Source of the DNA: Chitinophagaceae bacterium UBA2791
GTDB taxonomy: Bacteria > Bacteroidota > Bacteroidia > Chitinophagales > Chitinophagaceae
DNA: 64,000 nt
Direction: 5' to 3'
NCBI GenBank assembly: GCA_002352105.1
Contig: DEHV01000039.1
Span: forward strand, 78,559 to 142,558
The notes under the pieces are model-generated. The model was not told the DNA's origin. It worked only from the letters and a program-made list of their open reading frames with translations, and made no database searches. A program made the translations under genes and the position numbers. Shown piece by piece: positions 51,256 to 61,720 of this stretch (position 1 is the first letter of the stretch; every line of letters begins with the position of its first letter).

Positions 51256-52725
51256 TTGTTCCATTACGAATCAATAACCCAATACCACGCCGATCTGCGG
51301 AGCGGCAAGGTTTCCTGTCTGGCCGCCGTTGAACATTACTTGCAAAGGATCCATGAGCAAAAACACCTGAACGCTTATGTAAGGACCTATGACGACGAGG
51401 CCCGGGCGACTGCCAGGCGGCTTGATCAGCAAAGGGGTTCCGGCAAACCCATGGGTAAGCTGCACGGCGTAGTGATCTCCATTAAAGATGTTATCTGCTA
51501 TAAGGATCATCCCGTTTCTGCCTCCTCGATGATCCTGAAAGATTTTGTTTCGCTCTATAACGCCACGGCCGTACAACGGTTATTGGATGAAGAAGCCATT
51601 ATCATCGGGCATACCAACTGCGATGAGTTTGCCATGGGCTCTTCCAATGAAAACTCATTTTATGGCCCCGCGCTGAATGCGCTGGACGAATCGAGAGTGC
51701 CCGGCGGCTCCTCTGGAGGATCGGCGGTTTCGGTGCAGGCCGGCCTTTGCATGGTTAGCCTGGGAAGCGATACCGGCGGATCGGTAAGGCAGCCCGCTGA
51801 TTTCTGCGGGATCGTCGGTTTTAAACCCTCCTATGGAACCATTTCCCGCTATGGGCTTATTGCTTATGCCTCATCATTCGACCAGATCGGCATTTTTGCC
51901 TCCAATATCCCCGACGTGGAACGCACCCTGGAAGCGATCTCGGGCCCCGACGCTTTCGACAGCTCCGCATCTCCCCTGCCCCTGCCCGATAAGAAAGAAG
52001 CCGATAAACCGCTGCGCATTGCCTATTTCCGGCAGGCGATGGACAACGCCGCGCTTGACCCGGGGATCCGGTCGGGCCTGTATTCCCTGATCGACAAGCT
52101 CCGGGAACAGGGGCATACGGTAGAAGCGCAGGATTTTGAATACCTGGATTATATCGTCCCCACCTACTATATCCTTACCACCGCCGAAGCCTCTTCCAAT
52201 CTCTCCAGGTTCGACGGGATCCGCTATGGGTTCCGGGATGTGGATAAAAATCCGGAGTTGGCAGACCTGTACAAGAATACCCGCTCCAAAGGCTTCGGAA
52301 AAGAAGTAAAAAGACGCATTATGCTCGGAACTTTTGTCCTAAGCGCGGGATATTACGATGCGTATTTTACTAAGGCACAGCAGGTAAGAAAATTACTAGT
52401 AGAACAGACAAACCTGATATTCAAGCAGTTTGATGTTTTACTCTTTCCCACATCTCCTTTTACCGCCTTTAAGCTGAATGAAAAAATGGCTGATGCGGTT
52501 TCTATGTACATGGCTGACATTTTTACAGTATTCCCCAATTTAACAGGTCTTCCGGCCATCTCTTTACCGCTTTTCTGGCACAATAATGGATTACCCTATA
52601 GCGTCCAGATTATGACGAACCGTTTTTGCGAATTATCTTTGCTCAGGTTATCGCATAAATGGATGGAACAATTTAAGGAGCCCGGAAATGAAAAACCTAA
52701 ACCTTCGACGCCGGTCTCCCGATAA
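51256..52725 (+). CDS. gatA: Asp-tRNA(Asn)/Glu-tRNA(Gln) amidotransferase subunit A
   Basis: 489 residues. Amidase subunit that releases ammonia for conversion of Glu-tRNA(Gln) or Asp-tRNA(Asn) to the amidated form. The Ser-Ser-Lys site is visible: the Lys in SIKDVICYK (about residue 76), SSGGSA in RVPGGSSGGSAVSVQAGL, and LGSDTGGSVRQPA. The start must be TTG at 51256: an in-frame stop lies at 51223-51225, no ATG exists before the first conserved block, and the N-terminus then has family length. That TTG is 4 nt after the T tract of the tatA hairpin. gatB and gatC are not in this window. Confidence 0.93.
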   Translation: MFHYESITQYHADLRSGKVSCLAAVEHYLQRIHEQKHLNAYVRTYDDEARATARRLDQQRGSGKPMGKLHGVVISIKDVICYKDHPVSASSMILKDFVSLYNATAVQRLLDEEAIIIGHTNCDEFAMGSSNENSFYGPALNALDESRVPGGSSGGSAVSVQAGLCMVSLGSDTGGSVRQPADFCGIVGFKPSYGTISRYGLIAYASSFDQIGIFASNIPDVERTLEAISGPDAFDSSASPLPLPDKKEADKPLRIAYFRQAMDNAALDPGIRSGLYSLIDKLREQGHTVEAQDFEYLDYIVPTYYILTTAEASSNLSRFDGIRYGFRDVDKNPELADLYKNTRSKGFGKEVKRRIMLGTFVLSAGYYDAYFTKAQQVRKLLVEQTNLIFKQFDVLLFPTSPFTAFKLNEKMADAVSMYMADIFTVFPNLTGLPAISLPLFWHNNGLPYSVQIMTNRFCELSLLRLSHKWMEQFKEPGNEKPKPSTPVSR

Positions 52726-52838
52726 ATTGCTCCCCCGGTAAGTTCGCTATCCTCTGTTTGCCTCCCATATCCTTGTTAAAATCTACTGTTATTTAATCCA
52801 TCCCTCTGTCGTTATTGTATCTCACAAAACGAAAGAAA

Positions 52839-54083
52839 ATGAATTTGAAATTATTTTTCCTGTCGGCCCTTGTCTGGATAAGCGGGGGTATTCTGGCGGA
52901 GGAAAGTCCCCAAAACCTGCCTGCTGCAAAAGCCAGTATAAGGGTTCAGGACGCCATCCGGACGGATACCATGCTTACTCCCGCCGGAGCGCTTACCGCT
53001 ACGGTTGCGCCCAATACGGACATGGAAGCCGTACTGGTAAGCCAGGCCGTTGCCGCCAAAAACATCCGGTTAAACCCGCGGGCGGTAAGCTTTGTTAACG
53101 ACTATACGGCCCGGCACAGCAAGGATTTTAACCTGATGAAGGAATGGGGCAGACCCTATTTCAACCTGATGGAAAATATCCTGGTGGAGCATGGCCTCCC
53201 CACAGAATTAAAATATCTTGCTGTTATAGAATCCAAACTGCAATCAAAAGCGGTATCCCGCGTGGGAGCGGTAGGCCCCTGGCAATTCATGCCCGCCACC
53301 GCTAAAGCCTATGGGCTTAAGGTGACAAAAAGCAGGGACGAACGCACCGATTACCATAAGAGCACCGTTGCGGCCGCGCGTTATCTCAAATACCTGTTTA
53401 ATGAATTTGAGGACTGGTTATTGGTGATCGCCGCGTACAACGGCGGGCCGGGATACGTGTACAATGCCATTAAGAAAAGCAAGAGCCGTAATTTCTGGGT
53501 ATTGCAGAACTACCTGCCGGCGGAGTCGAGGAATCATGTAAAGAAATTCATCTCCACCCACTATATTTTTGAGGGTCGCGGCGGCATTACCACGCTTACC
53601 AAGGCCGAAGCCACGGAACAGATCGGCGCGCTGGCCGGCTACCTGTTTAACCGGCAGATCACCGGCGAAGAGTTGGATCAGGCCAGCACCACCACGATCT
53701 CGGGGAAATACCATTCAAGGGTTATTGCCAAGTACATTAATATGGACCTTAATGACTTTAACCGGTATAATCCCGATTTTGATAAATTGATAGCGGTTGC
53801 GCAAAACGGTTATGAATTAACGCTGCCCGCTGAGAAAATGGAGGCTTTTGTCGCCAACAAATACCCGATACTCAATGAATCGGTGCAGCAGGCCCTGAAC
53901 GAAGGAAATATTCTGGCAAATACCGACTCGATACAATCCGGCGATCAGGCTTCGGCTTCCGTAACGATACAACAGGAAGCCCTAAACGAGGATCAACTTA
54001 TTGCTTCGGCCAAAAACACGTCAAAAACATTAATGAAAGACCGATCGATTGAAGCTGAAGAAGGAGGGACCGTGACCAAATAA
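52839..54083 (+). CDS. Lytic transglycosylase, MltD-like (SLT domain)
   Basis: 414 residues from the ATG at 52839, which starts a signal peptide (MNLKLFFLSALVWISGGILA). An N-terminal linker of about 75 residues is followed by the transglycosylase domain: LPTELKYLAVIESKLQSKAVS with the catalytic Glu, GAVGPWQFMPATAKAYGL, ERTDYHKSTVAAARYLKYL and VIAAYNGGPGYV. The C-terminal part (INMDLNDFNRYNPDFDKLIA) may be a degenerate peptidoglycan-binding domain, but no clear LysM is seen. It cleaves glycan strands to 1,6-anhydro products in the periplasm. Ends at a strong shared terminator. Confidence 0.9.
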   Translation: MNLKLFFLSALVWISGGILAEESPQNLPAAKASIRVQDAIRTDTMLTPAGALTATVAPNTDMEAVLVSQAVAAKNIRLNPRAVSFVNDYTARHSKDFNLMKEWGRPYFNLMENILVEHGLPTELKYLAVIESKLQSKAVSRVGAVGPWQFMPATAKAYGLKVTKSRDERTDYHKSTVAAARYLKYLFNEFEDWLLVIAAYNGGPGYVYNAIKKSKSRNFWVLQNYLPAESRNHVKKFISTHYIFEGRGGITTLTKAEATEQIGALAGYLFNRQITGEELDQASTTTISGKYHSRVIAKYINMDLNDFNRYNPDFDKLIAVAQNGYELTLPAEKMEAFVANKYPILNESVQQALNEGNILANTDSIQSGDQASASVTIQQEALNEDQLIASAKNTSKTLMKDRSIEAEEGGTVTK

Positions 54084-54107
54084 ACCCTGTTATCATAGTC
54101 ATTCCAT

Positions 54108-54140
54108 AAAAAAGGTATTGGTTATTCCAATACCTTTTTT
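54108..54140. terminator. Bidirectional terminator between the transglycosylase and pabB genes
   Basis: A perfect 14-bp inverted repeat (AAAAAAGGTATTGG with its complement, 5-nt loop) ends in T tracts on both strands. On the minus strand the right arm encodes the last residues of pabB (IKKVLE and stop), so coding sequence and terminator overlap. Confidence 0.9.
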
Positions 54141-55408
54141 ATTGCTTCCGCTTTAAGCAGGCATTCGTTGTATTCGCCGGCCGGATCGCTCCGGAAAGTA
54201 ATCGCCGACCCGGTATGAAAAGAAAGATATGCCGCGGCCGCATTATACGCGATGCTGCGTATGACCACGTTGAAATCAAAATCGCCTTCGGGATGTATAT
54301 ACCCTATTGAACCGGAGAACAATCCCCGCTTCGACCGTTCGTATTGTTCTATCAACTCCATCACCCTTTTTTTAGGCGCGCCCGTCATCGATCCCATCGG
54401 AAACGCAGCCTTGATAATATCGCAGAATGAAGTATCATTTTCCAGTTCTCCGCTTATGGTGGAGATCATCTGGTGCACCTGGGGAAAACTGTAGATGCCG
54501 CATAGCTCGTCCACTTTCACCGTTCCTTTTTTGCATACCCGCGACAGGTCGTTCCTGACCAGATCCACCACCATGATGTTTTCGGCCCTTTCCTTTTCGC
54601 TGGTCCGTAAATTGTTTTTACTCAGCTCGTCCAGCTCCTTATTGCCGGTATCCCGCCTGGAAGTCCCCTTTATAGGCTGAGAGATCAGCGTATTGCCCGA
54701 TCTCTTCAGGTATCTTTCAGGGCTCATGCACAGGAGGTATTTATCTCCGAGCTTATAATAAGCGGAAAACGGGTTGGGAGAAAAGCGGCTTAACGACGCA
54801 TAGGCGTTAAGGGGATGGATAACCGCTTTTTCGGCGTAGAATTCCTGGCAGAAATTCATTTCATAACAATCGCCTTTCAGGATATGCTGTTGTATCCGTT
54901 CTACCGTATCCATATATTCCTGCGCTGAGAACCGCGAACGTATGGACGCGCCGACAGCGGGCGATGCGGGAATGGAAGACGGAGCGGCTGAGATCTCTTT
55001 ATATATCCTTTCATGCGAACCGTCCGTTACGCCGATAATCAGCGCATCGGGGGTAAGCTGGGCCACAACTTCCGGAATGAAAAAAAAAAGATCCGGGAAG
55101 CCGATGCCGTCGGCATGGGAGGAGCTCAACGCTTCCAGCTCATTTTTAAGGTCGTACGCGAGATGCCCGAATATCCAGTCTTTTTCCTCCCCTAAAAAGG
55201 TTTGCAGCGAGGTCAGGGCATGGCCGGCATTGGCCGACAACTCCTGCAAGGCGCCTGCGCCCATCAGGCATTCCACGCGATGGCCGGGTAATTTATATTG
55301 ATGGTTATCCAGAAAACAACAGATGTTGAACCGGTTGCCCCAATTCAACATCTGCCGTCTGGTTTGCTGGAAATCAGCTATGGGAAAAGAAATAAATTTC
55401 CTGATCAA
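54122..55408 (-). CDS. pabB: Aminodeoxychorismate synthase component I
   Basis: 428 residues. Makes 4-amino-4-deoxychorismate from chorismate for folate synthesis. The chorismate-binding domain has EMNFCQEF, FSPNPFSAY, SPERYLKRSG, the diagnostic PIKGTSRRD (the Lys marks PabB rather than TrpE), NIMVVDLVRNDLSRVC, FPMGSMTGAPKKRVMELIEQYE as adjoining motifs, and RSDPAGEYNECLLKAEA. The N-terminal ~140 residues are a divergent subdomain. No glutaminase (PabA) is next to it. The acidic protein gene lies 28 bp upstream on the same strand. Confidence 0.9.
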   Translation of the reverse strand: MIRKFISFPIADFQQTRRQMLNWGNRFNICCFLDNHQYKLPGHRVECLMGAGALQELSANAGHALTSLQTFLGEEKDWIFGHLAYDLKNELEALSSSHADGIGFPDLFFFIPEVVAQLTPDALIIGVTDGSHERIYKEISAAPSSIPASPAVGASIRSRFSAQEYMDTVERIQQHILKGDCYEMNFCQEFYAEKAVIHPLNAYASLSRFSPNPFSAYYKLGDKYLLCMSPERYLKRSGNTLISQPIKGTSRRDTGNKELDELSKNNLRTSEKERAENIMVVDLVRNDLSRVCKKGTVKVDELCGIYSFPQVHQMISTISGELENDTSFCDIIKAAFPMGSMTGAPKKRVMELIEQYERSKRGLFSGSIGYIHPEGDFDFNVVIRSIAYNAAAAYLSFHTGSAITFRSDPAGEYNECLLKAEAIKKVLE

Positions 55409-55436
55409 TTTCTTCTGTATGGATGAAGAAATCTTT

Positions 55437-55892
55437 TTAGTAGTCGTCTTCGTCGTCGTCTATTCCGGAGTCATTAAAAAGATCCATCTCTTTAAAATCG
55501 GGATCGAGCGAAAGATCGTCGTCATCGTCTCCGCCCTTGGCTCCTTTTTTACCGAGGCCCGGCGTAGATTTCTTGGTCTTCGATTTAGGAAGATCGAATT
55601 CTTCAAAATCCGGATCCCATTCATCATCCTCTTCCTCCGGTTTATCCCAGTCGTCTACTTCCTCATCGTCAAAATCATCATCGTCATCGTCGTCTTCCTC
55701 CTTCTTTTTTTTGGAAGATGATTTCACCGGTTTCTTTGACGCTGATTTAGCGGTTGCCGCTTCCTCATCGTCTTCCAATTCCTCATCCTCTTCTTCCAGT
55801 TGTTTCTTCGATTTCGAAACTACTTTCTTAGAAGCGCCCTTGCCTGGTTTTGGAGAGGACTTGCCTTGGTTAGTTTTGTCAGATTTTGCCAT
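55437..55892 (-). CDS. Highly charged, probably disordered protein
   Basis: 151 residues, almost all Lys, Asp, Glu and Ser. A basic N-terminal third (Lys/Ser-rich) is followed by Asp/Glu runs and alternating Lys and acidic blocks. Two copies of a motif DPDFxExDL are visible (WDPDFEEFDLP and LDPDFKEMDLF). No signal peptide, no hydrophobic core. Such polyampholytes are found in many Bacteroidota near purA, but their role is unknown; it may bind nucleic acid or buffer charge. It sits 28 bp before pabB in the same direction. Confidence 0.7.
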   Translation of the reverse strand: MAKSDKTNQGKSSPKPGKGASKKVVSKSKKQLEEEDEELEDDEEAATAKSASKKPVKSSSKKKKEEDDDDDDDFDDEEVDDWDKPEEEDDEWDPDFEEFDLPKSKTKKSTPGLGKKGAKGGDDDDDLSLDPDFKEMDLFNDSGIDDDEDDY

Positions 55893-55995
55893 ATTCTGAT
55901 AATATTGAACTGTAAAATTTCAGCGAAGTTTTCAATTAGCCAAACTTTTTTCGATTCTTTTTTTTAAAAAAATTTATATGAAAAGCTACGCTTTT

Positions 55996-57279
<1,284 letters not shown>

Positions 57280-57290
57280 TCAGAAAGGGG

Positions 57291-57298
57291 CAAAATTA
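57291..57298 (-). promoter_or_regulatory. -7 box of purA
   Basis: On the minus strand TAATTTTG fits TAnnTTTG, 30 nt from the ATG; no matching TTTG is present upstream at the usual spacing. Confidence 0.35.
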
Positions 57299-57316
57299 AG
57301 GGAATTCCCATCTACT

Positions 57317-59563
57317 TTATTCTACCGTTTCGGCATCGTAACGGTCCACCGTTTCTATGCCCGGAAGTTTTTTCAGCCTGTCCACCAGCACGTCCAGTTC
57401 TTCCTTGTCATGGACATATATCCTTACGTTGCCGTGAAACAATCCCTCCTTGGCTTCGATGGTCATGGCGTTGATATTGATCCTGAGCTCGCCGGAGATC
57501 AGGTTGGTGATCTTGTGGATCACGCCTACATCGTCGAGGCCGATGATCTTAAGCCCTGTCAGGAAGGAGATCTCCTTATTTTTCACCCATTTGGTCTTCA
57601 CCACGCGGTGGCCGAAATTGGCCATGAGTTTGGCGGCATTGGGGCAATTGGTGCGATGGATGGTAAGCCCCTTGCCCGTGGTCACAAAACCAAATACATC
57701 GTCGCCGGGGATCGGTTTACAGCAATTGGCAAGATTGTACACAATGCGTTCGCTGCTCTCTCCGAAAACGATCAGCTCCGCGTCCTTTCTTGCGGCAGGC
57801 GCTTCCGTTTTTTGTTCTGGGGCGACGATCTTCAGGGGTTTGGGCGCTTCAATTTTATCGCCCAGCAGTTGAAATTCGAGAAGCTCTTTCAGGTCGATGT
57901 TCTTGATCGCTACCTGGTAATACAGGTCAAGCGGGGAAGGGAGCTTATAGTAAGCGGTCAGGACCTCAATATTGTGCTGGTTAAACGCCGCGCCAAAATG
58001 TTCCAGCTTTCTCTGCACGGTATACTTCCCTTCGTCGGCCACCTTGCGTTTTTCGTCTTTCAGCGCGTCTTTGATCTGTTTACGCGCTTTTGCGGTCACC
58101 ACCAGGTTCAGCCAGTCTTCCGAAGGCTTCTGCTTACCGGAGGTAATGATCTCCACCTGGTCTCCGCTGCGCAGTTTATGGCTGATGGGCGCCAGCTTGT
58201 GGTTTACCTTGGCCCCGATACATTGAGAGCCCACCGCGCTATGGATGGCAAAGGCAAAATCCAGCGCGGAGGAGTCCACCGGCAACATCTTTACATCGCC
58301 CTTGGGCGTATATACATAGATCTCATCCGTTAAAAAGCTGGTTTTAAAATCCTGCAGGAAATCGATAGAGTCGTTATCCGGTCCGCTAAGCGCCTCCCTG
58401 ATCTGCTGAAACCATTTGTCGAAACGGCTTTCATCGCCGCCGCCTTCCTTGTATTTCCAATGGGCCGCCAGGCCTTTTTCGGCAATCTCATTCATTCTCC
58501 TGGTGCGGATCTGCACTTCCACCCATTTACCCTGCGGGCCCATCACCGTGGTATGCAACGCTTCATATCCGTTTGATTTGGGGTTGCTCAGCCAATCGCG
58601 CAGCCGTTCCGGCGCCGGCGGATACTCATCGGTAATAAAGGAATACACTTTCCAACAATCTTCCTTCTCTCTTTCCGGCGGCGAATTAAGGATCACGCGG
58701 ATGGCAAAAAGATCATATACTTCCTCGAACTCAACGCCTTTGTTGAGCATCTTGTTCCAGATAGAATGAATGCTCTTGGGGCGGCCATAGATATCAAAAT
58801 CGAACTCCCCCCTTTCCAGTTTTTCCCTGATAGGGCGGATAAATTCATTAATATACCTCGATCGTTCTCTTTTGGTTTCGGCCAGTTTACGGGCGATCTC
58901 ACGGTATCGCTCAGGTTCCAGGTATTTCATGGCCAGGTCTTCCATTTCCGTTTTGATGGTATATAGTCCCATCCGGTGCGCCAACGGCGCGTATACATAA
59001 ACGGTTTCGGATGATATCTTCAATTGCGTTTCGCGCTTCATGCTGTCGAGCGTGCGCATATTGTGCAGGCGGTCGGCCAGTTTGATCAGGATAACCCGCG
59101 GATCATCGGTCAAGGTCAGCAATATCTTCTTGAAATTCTCAGCCTGCTGGGAGGCGCTAACGTCCATCACGTTAGCGATCTTTGTCAGCCCGTCGACGAT
59201 CCTGGCGATCTCGGGGCCGAATGCCTTTTCAATATCGGCCAGCGTGATATCGGTGTCTTCGACGGTATCGTGCAGGAGGCTGCAGATCGTGGAGCGCACC
59301 CCAAGGCCGATCTCTTCCACGCATATTCTCGCCACCGCGATAGGATGGGTGATATAGGGCTCGCCGCTTTTACGGCGCATGGTCTTGTGCGCATCCGCCG
59401 ACATTTCAAAGGCAAGACGCACCAGTTCCTTGTCGCCGGGTTTTAACTTAGGCTTAAGCGACCGAAGCAAGGCGCGGTATTCCCTGATGATCAACTTCTT
59501 TTCCTGCTCGGCATTGAGCTCGTATTTAATGACGCTTTTAAGGGCCTCGCCAACATTGTCCAT
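57317..59563 (-). CDS. Bifunctional (p)ppGpp synthetase/hydrolase of the RelA/SpoT type
   Basis: 748 residues from the ATG at 59563; a TTG three codons earlier is the alternative. Full-length Rel: HD hydrolase domain (SGEPYITHPIAVA, CSLLHDTVEDTDI, LADRLHNMRTL), the synthetase domain (DLFAIRVILN, YEALHTTVMGP, EVQIRTRRMNEIAEKGLAAHWKYK in adjoining motifs), TGS (VYTPKGDVKMLP), a Cys-rich region (LANCCKPIPGDDVFGF) and a C-terminal ACT domain (IGLDDVGVIHKITNLIS). With HDTVEDT intact it is probably able both to make and to degrade (p)ppGpp in the stringent response. A possible -7 box (59570-59577) directly precedes the ATG. Confidence 0.95.
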   Translation of the reverse strand: MDNVGEALKSVIKYELNAEQEKKLIIREYRALLRSLKPKLKPGDKELVRLAFEMSADAHKTMRRKSGEPYITHPIAVARICVEEIGLGVRSTICSLLHDTVEDTDITLADIEKAFGPEIARIVDGLTKIANVMDVSASQQAENFKKILLTLTDDPRVILIKLADRLHNMRTLDSMKRETQLKISSETVYVYAPLAHRMGLYTIKTEMEDLAMKYLEPERYREIARKLAETKRERSRYINEFIRPIREKLERGEFDFDIYGRPKSIHSIWNKMLNKGVEFEEVYDLFAIRVILNSPPEREKEDCWKVYSFITDEYPPAPERLRDWLSNPKSNGYEALHTTVMGPQGKWVEVQIRTRRMNEIAEKGLAAHWKYKEGGGDESRFDKWFQQIREALSGPDNDSIDFLQDFKTSFLTDEIYVYTPKGDVKMLPVDSSALDFAFAIHSAVGSQCIGAKVNHKLAPISHKLRSGDQVEIITSGKQKPSEDWLNLVVTAKARKQIKDALKDEKRKVADEGKYTVQRKLEHFGAAFNQHNIEVLTAYYKLPSPLDLYYQVAIKNIDLKELLEFQLLGDKIEAPKPLKIVAPEQKTEAPAARKDAELIVFGESSERIVYNLANCCKPIPGDDVFGFVTTGKGLTIHRTNCPNAAKLMANFGHRVVKTKWVKNKEISFLTGLKIIGLDDVGVIHKITNLISGELRININAMTIEAKEGLFHGNVRIYVHDKEELDVLVDRLKKLPGIETVDRYDAETVE

Positions 59564-59602
59564 ACCCTGCAAAATTACGCAATTGTGTGATCTTTAATAA
59601 GG

Positions 59603-59666
59603 GCCGGTTTCAATTTCGGCAGGCGATGGCGGACCGGGACAAAAATTTAAAATAGCTCGCCGCCTG
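59603..59666 (+). repeat. Intergenic repeat family 2, copy 3 (degenerate)
   Basis: Shared blocks with 63086-63146 in the same orientation: GGTTTCA, CCGGGA, AAAAA and CTCGCCGCCTGA (GTCGCCGCCTGA in the other). The left terminal GCGAC is not kept. Confidence 0.5.
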
Positions 59667-59819
59667 ATCTTTATTGGGTCAAAACATTTACTTTTGCCAA
59701 CCCAAAACGCCCCTGTTCAGCAGCGGTATTCCCGGTTGGGGATCGCTCTGCGGACCCCGGAGCGCCAAATGGGTATTTGGGAGTTCGGGATGTTTTAGCG
59801 GATCAACAGATCTGCAGAT

Positions 59820-59901
59820 GCGGATGTGGCGAAATTGGTAGACGCAATAGACTTAGGATCTATCGCCGCGAGGCATGGGGGTTCGAGTCCCTCCATCCGC
59901 A
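59820..59901 (+). tRNA. tRNA-Leu (anticodon UAG)
   Basis: 82 nt. The acceptor stem GCGGATG (59820-59826) pairs with CATCCGC (59894-59900), with discriminator A at 59901. The anticodon stem ATAGA/TCTAT encloses the loop CTTAGGA with anticodon TAG (59854-59856). A variable arm GCC-GCGA-GGC, typical of class II tRNA, and the T arm GGGGG-TTCGAGT-CCCTC follow. CCA is not encoded and must be added by the nucleotidyltransferase. Confidence 0.96.
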
Positions 59902-59942
59902 CGTTTTTACTTTCCCGGGTGGGAAGATCTCACAGAATTTGT

Positions 59943-59974
59943 AACAGCCGTTCTTTATGGAACGGCTGTTTTTT
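59943..59974 (+). terminator. Rho-independent terminator after tRNA-Leu
   Basis: AACAGCCGTTC (59943-59953) pairs with GAACGGCTGTT (59960-59970), an 11-bp stem, and is followed by TTTT. Confidence 0.9.
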
Positions 59975-60080
59975 ATTGCCGTGTAATCCAATCCAAATAA
60001 TTAGCCTTAATAATGTCATCGTACTGACAAAATTCATTAAAATATGGCTAATAAATTGACAAAATTACTAATAGAAATTG

Positions 60081-60110
60081 AAACGGTTATTCTTCACGGG
60101 TAGCCGTTTT
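60081..60110. terminator. Possible terminator for the ligase operon
   Basis: AAACGGTTA and TAGCCGTTT form a 9-bp stem with one G-T pair between the ligase stop and the tRNA terminator. The T tract on the minus strand is short, so support is moderate. Confidence 0.4.
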
Positions 60111-60139
60111 GCATTATTCGTTTATGCATATTACCAGCT

Positions 60140-61720
60140 TCAGGTGATAAGCTTTTTAACCGTTTCCAAATCATCAATATCCTGCACGGTCTTGTCCTTC
60201 CGCCACCGCGCGATACGCGGAAAACGCAGCGCCACGCCCGATTTATGCCGGCTGCTGTAACCAATCCCTTCAAAGGCGATTTCAAAAACCAGCTCCGGTT
60301 TTACCGTTCGCACGGGTCCGAATTTTTCAATCGCATTTTTATTTACAAAGCGGCTAACCTCCTGTATTTCCTTGTCAGTCAACCCTGAGTAGGCTTTGGC
60401 GATGGTAACCAGCATATCCCCGTCCCGGACGGCAAAGGTATAATCGGAATAATAGGCGCTACGCCTGCCGCTTCCTTTTTGCGCATAGATCAGCACGGCA
60501 TCAATGGTAAGCGGATCGATCTTCCATTTCCACCAATCGCCTTTTTTTCGGCCGGTATGATAGATCGAGCGGCGATGCTTCAGCATTAATCCTTCGCTAT
60601 TCCGTTCCCGCGCAGTCTCCCTCAACTGGAGCAGGCTTTCCGGATCCGCTGCGCTTACTACCGGAGATAGTTGGATGCTGGCAGGAGAATAACTTTCCAC
60701 GATCATTTCCAGTAAGGCTCTGCGCTCCTGCAATGGACGGAGCCGGATATCCTCGCCCTTCCATTCCAATAGATCATATGCGTACATGCCCACCGGCGTA
60801 TCGGTCAGTATTTTTCTGGTCAACAATTTCCTGTTCAACCGTTTTTGCAATTCGGAAAAATTCAACACGGCGCCTTCTTTAATAGGAAGTATTTCCCCGT
60901 CAATAACAAAGTCTTCATCCCATTGCTGCGCCGTTGCCACAACTTCGGGAAACTGACTGGTAACCAATTCCTCTCCTCTCGACCATATAAACACTTCTCC
61001 CGCCCGCTTGACGAGTTGTCCGCGAATGCCATCCCATTTATACTCGGCCTGCCATTCGCTTAGCGGCGCCAGCCGCTCGACAGGCGTTTCCAAAGCATAT
61101 GCCAGGCAAAAAGGATAAGGCTTGGACAAAAACGTATTGGAATAATGACCATGAATCAACGGTTCAAATTCAACATCATCCAGGCGCCACTCGCCCATAA
61201 TGCTATGCGCAACCGCAGTCTCATCCAACGCGTAATGTTTGGCCAGGGCATTGATCAGCCCTTTGGAAGACAAGCCTACCCGAAAACTGCCGCCAAGCAG
61301 CTTGTTAAAAATGAACCGTTCCGTAGTATTCAGGTTATTCCAGGCATGCAGAACAAAATATCTTTTCTCTGCCTCCGTTGCATCCGCCAAGGCTATGATA
61401 TCCTGCATCCATGCATATAAGGGCTTTTCCGTTTGCTGTTGCGGCGGCGGTAATATCAGGGCAATCGTTTCGCCCAGATCGCCCACCGAACTATACGATT
61501 CTATAAAAAGCCATTCGGGGATCCCGGCAATCTCCATTGCCCATTGCTTCATTAAACCGGAACCGACATGACGCTTAGGCCGCTTGCCGGTAAAAAGCGC
61601 CAGCAACCAGAGTTTGTCCTTATCATCAGCATCCCGTAAAAACCGTTGGATGGCTTCCGTTTTTAGGCTGGTTTTATTGGAGCTGTCCAGGTCGTTCACC
61701 AATTTTGCAAAGGCCTTCAT
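60140..61720 (-). CDS. ATP-dependent DNA ligase (bacterial LigC-like, exonuclease-associated)
   Basis: 526 residues. Nucleotidyltransferase motif I EYKWDGIRGQ holds the adenylated Lys (about residue 227). Motif III region FVIDGEILP, motif IV EGLMLK and motif V WWKWK are all present, with an N-terminal DNA-binding helical domain (about 1-200) and a C-terminal OB fold. It seals nicks in DNA using ATP, in addition to the essential NAD ligase elsewhere. It overlaps the 3' end of the exonuclease gene by 4 bp (ATGA type), an association known for this ligase class. Confidence 0.93.
   Translation of the reverse strand: MKAFAKLVNDLDSSNKTSLKTEAIQRFLRDADDKDKLWLLALFTGKRPKRHVGSGLMKQWAMEIAGIPEWLFIESYSSVGDLGETIALILPPPQQQTEKPLYAWMQDIIALADATEAEKRYFVLHAWNNLNTTERFIFNKLLGGSFRVGLSSKGLINALAKHYALDETAVAHSIMGEWRLDDVEFEPLIHGHYSNTFLSKPYPFCLAYALETPVERLAPLSEWQAEYKWDGIRGQLVKRAGEVFIWSRGEELVTSQFPEVVATAQQWDEDFVIDGEILPIKEGAVLNFSELQKRLNRKLLTRKILTDTPVGMYAYDLLEWKGEDIRLRPLQERRALLEMIVESYSPASIQLSPVVSAADPESLLQLRETARERNSEGLMLKHRRSIYHTGRKKGDWWKWKIDPLTIDAVLIYAQKGSGRRSAYYSDYTFAVRDGDMLVTIAKAYSGLTDKEIQEVSRFVNKNAIEKFGPVRTVKPELVFEIAFEGIGYSSRHKSGVALRFPRIARWRKDKTVQDIDDLETVKKLIT

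Noticed and set aside
55536..55900. Ser-rich plus-strand frame opposite the acidic protein
   Set aside because: Long serine runs arise from reading the Asp/Glu codons of the opposite strand.
57410..58333. 307-codon frame on the plus strand opposite the Rel gene
   Set aside because: Shadow of the rel coding strand without motifs.
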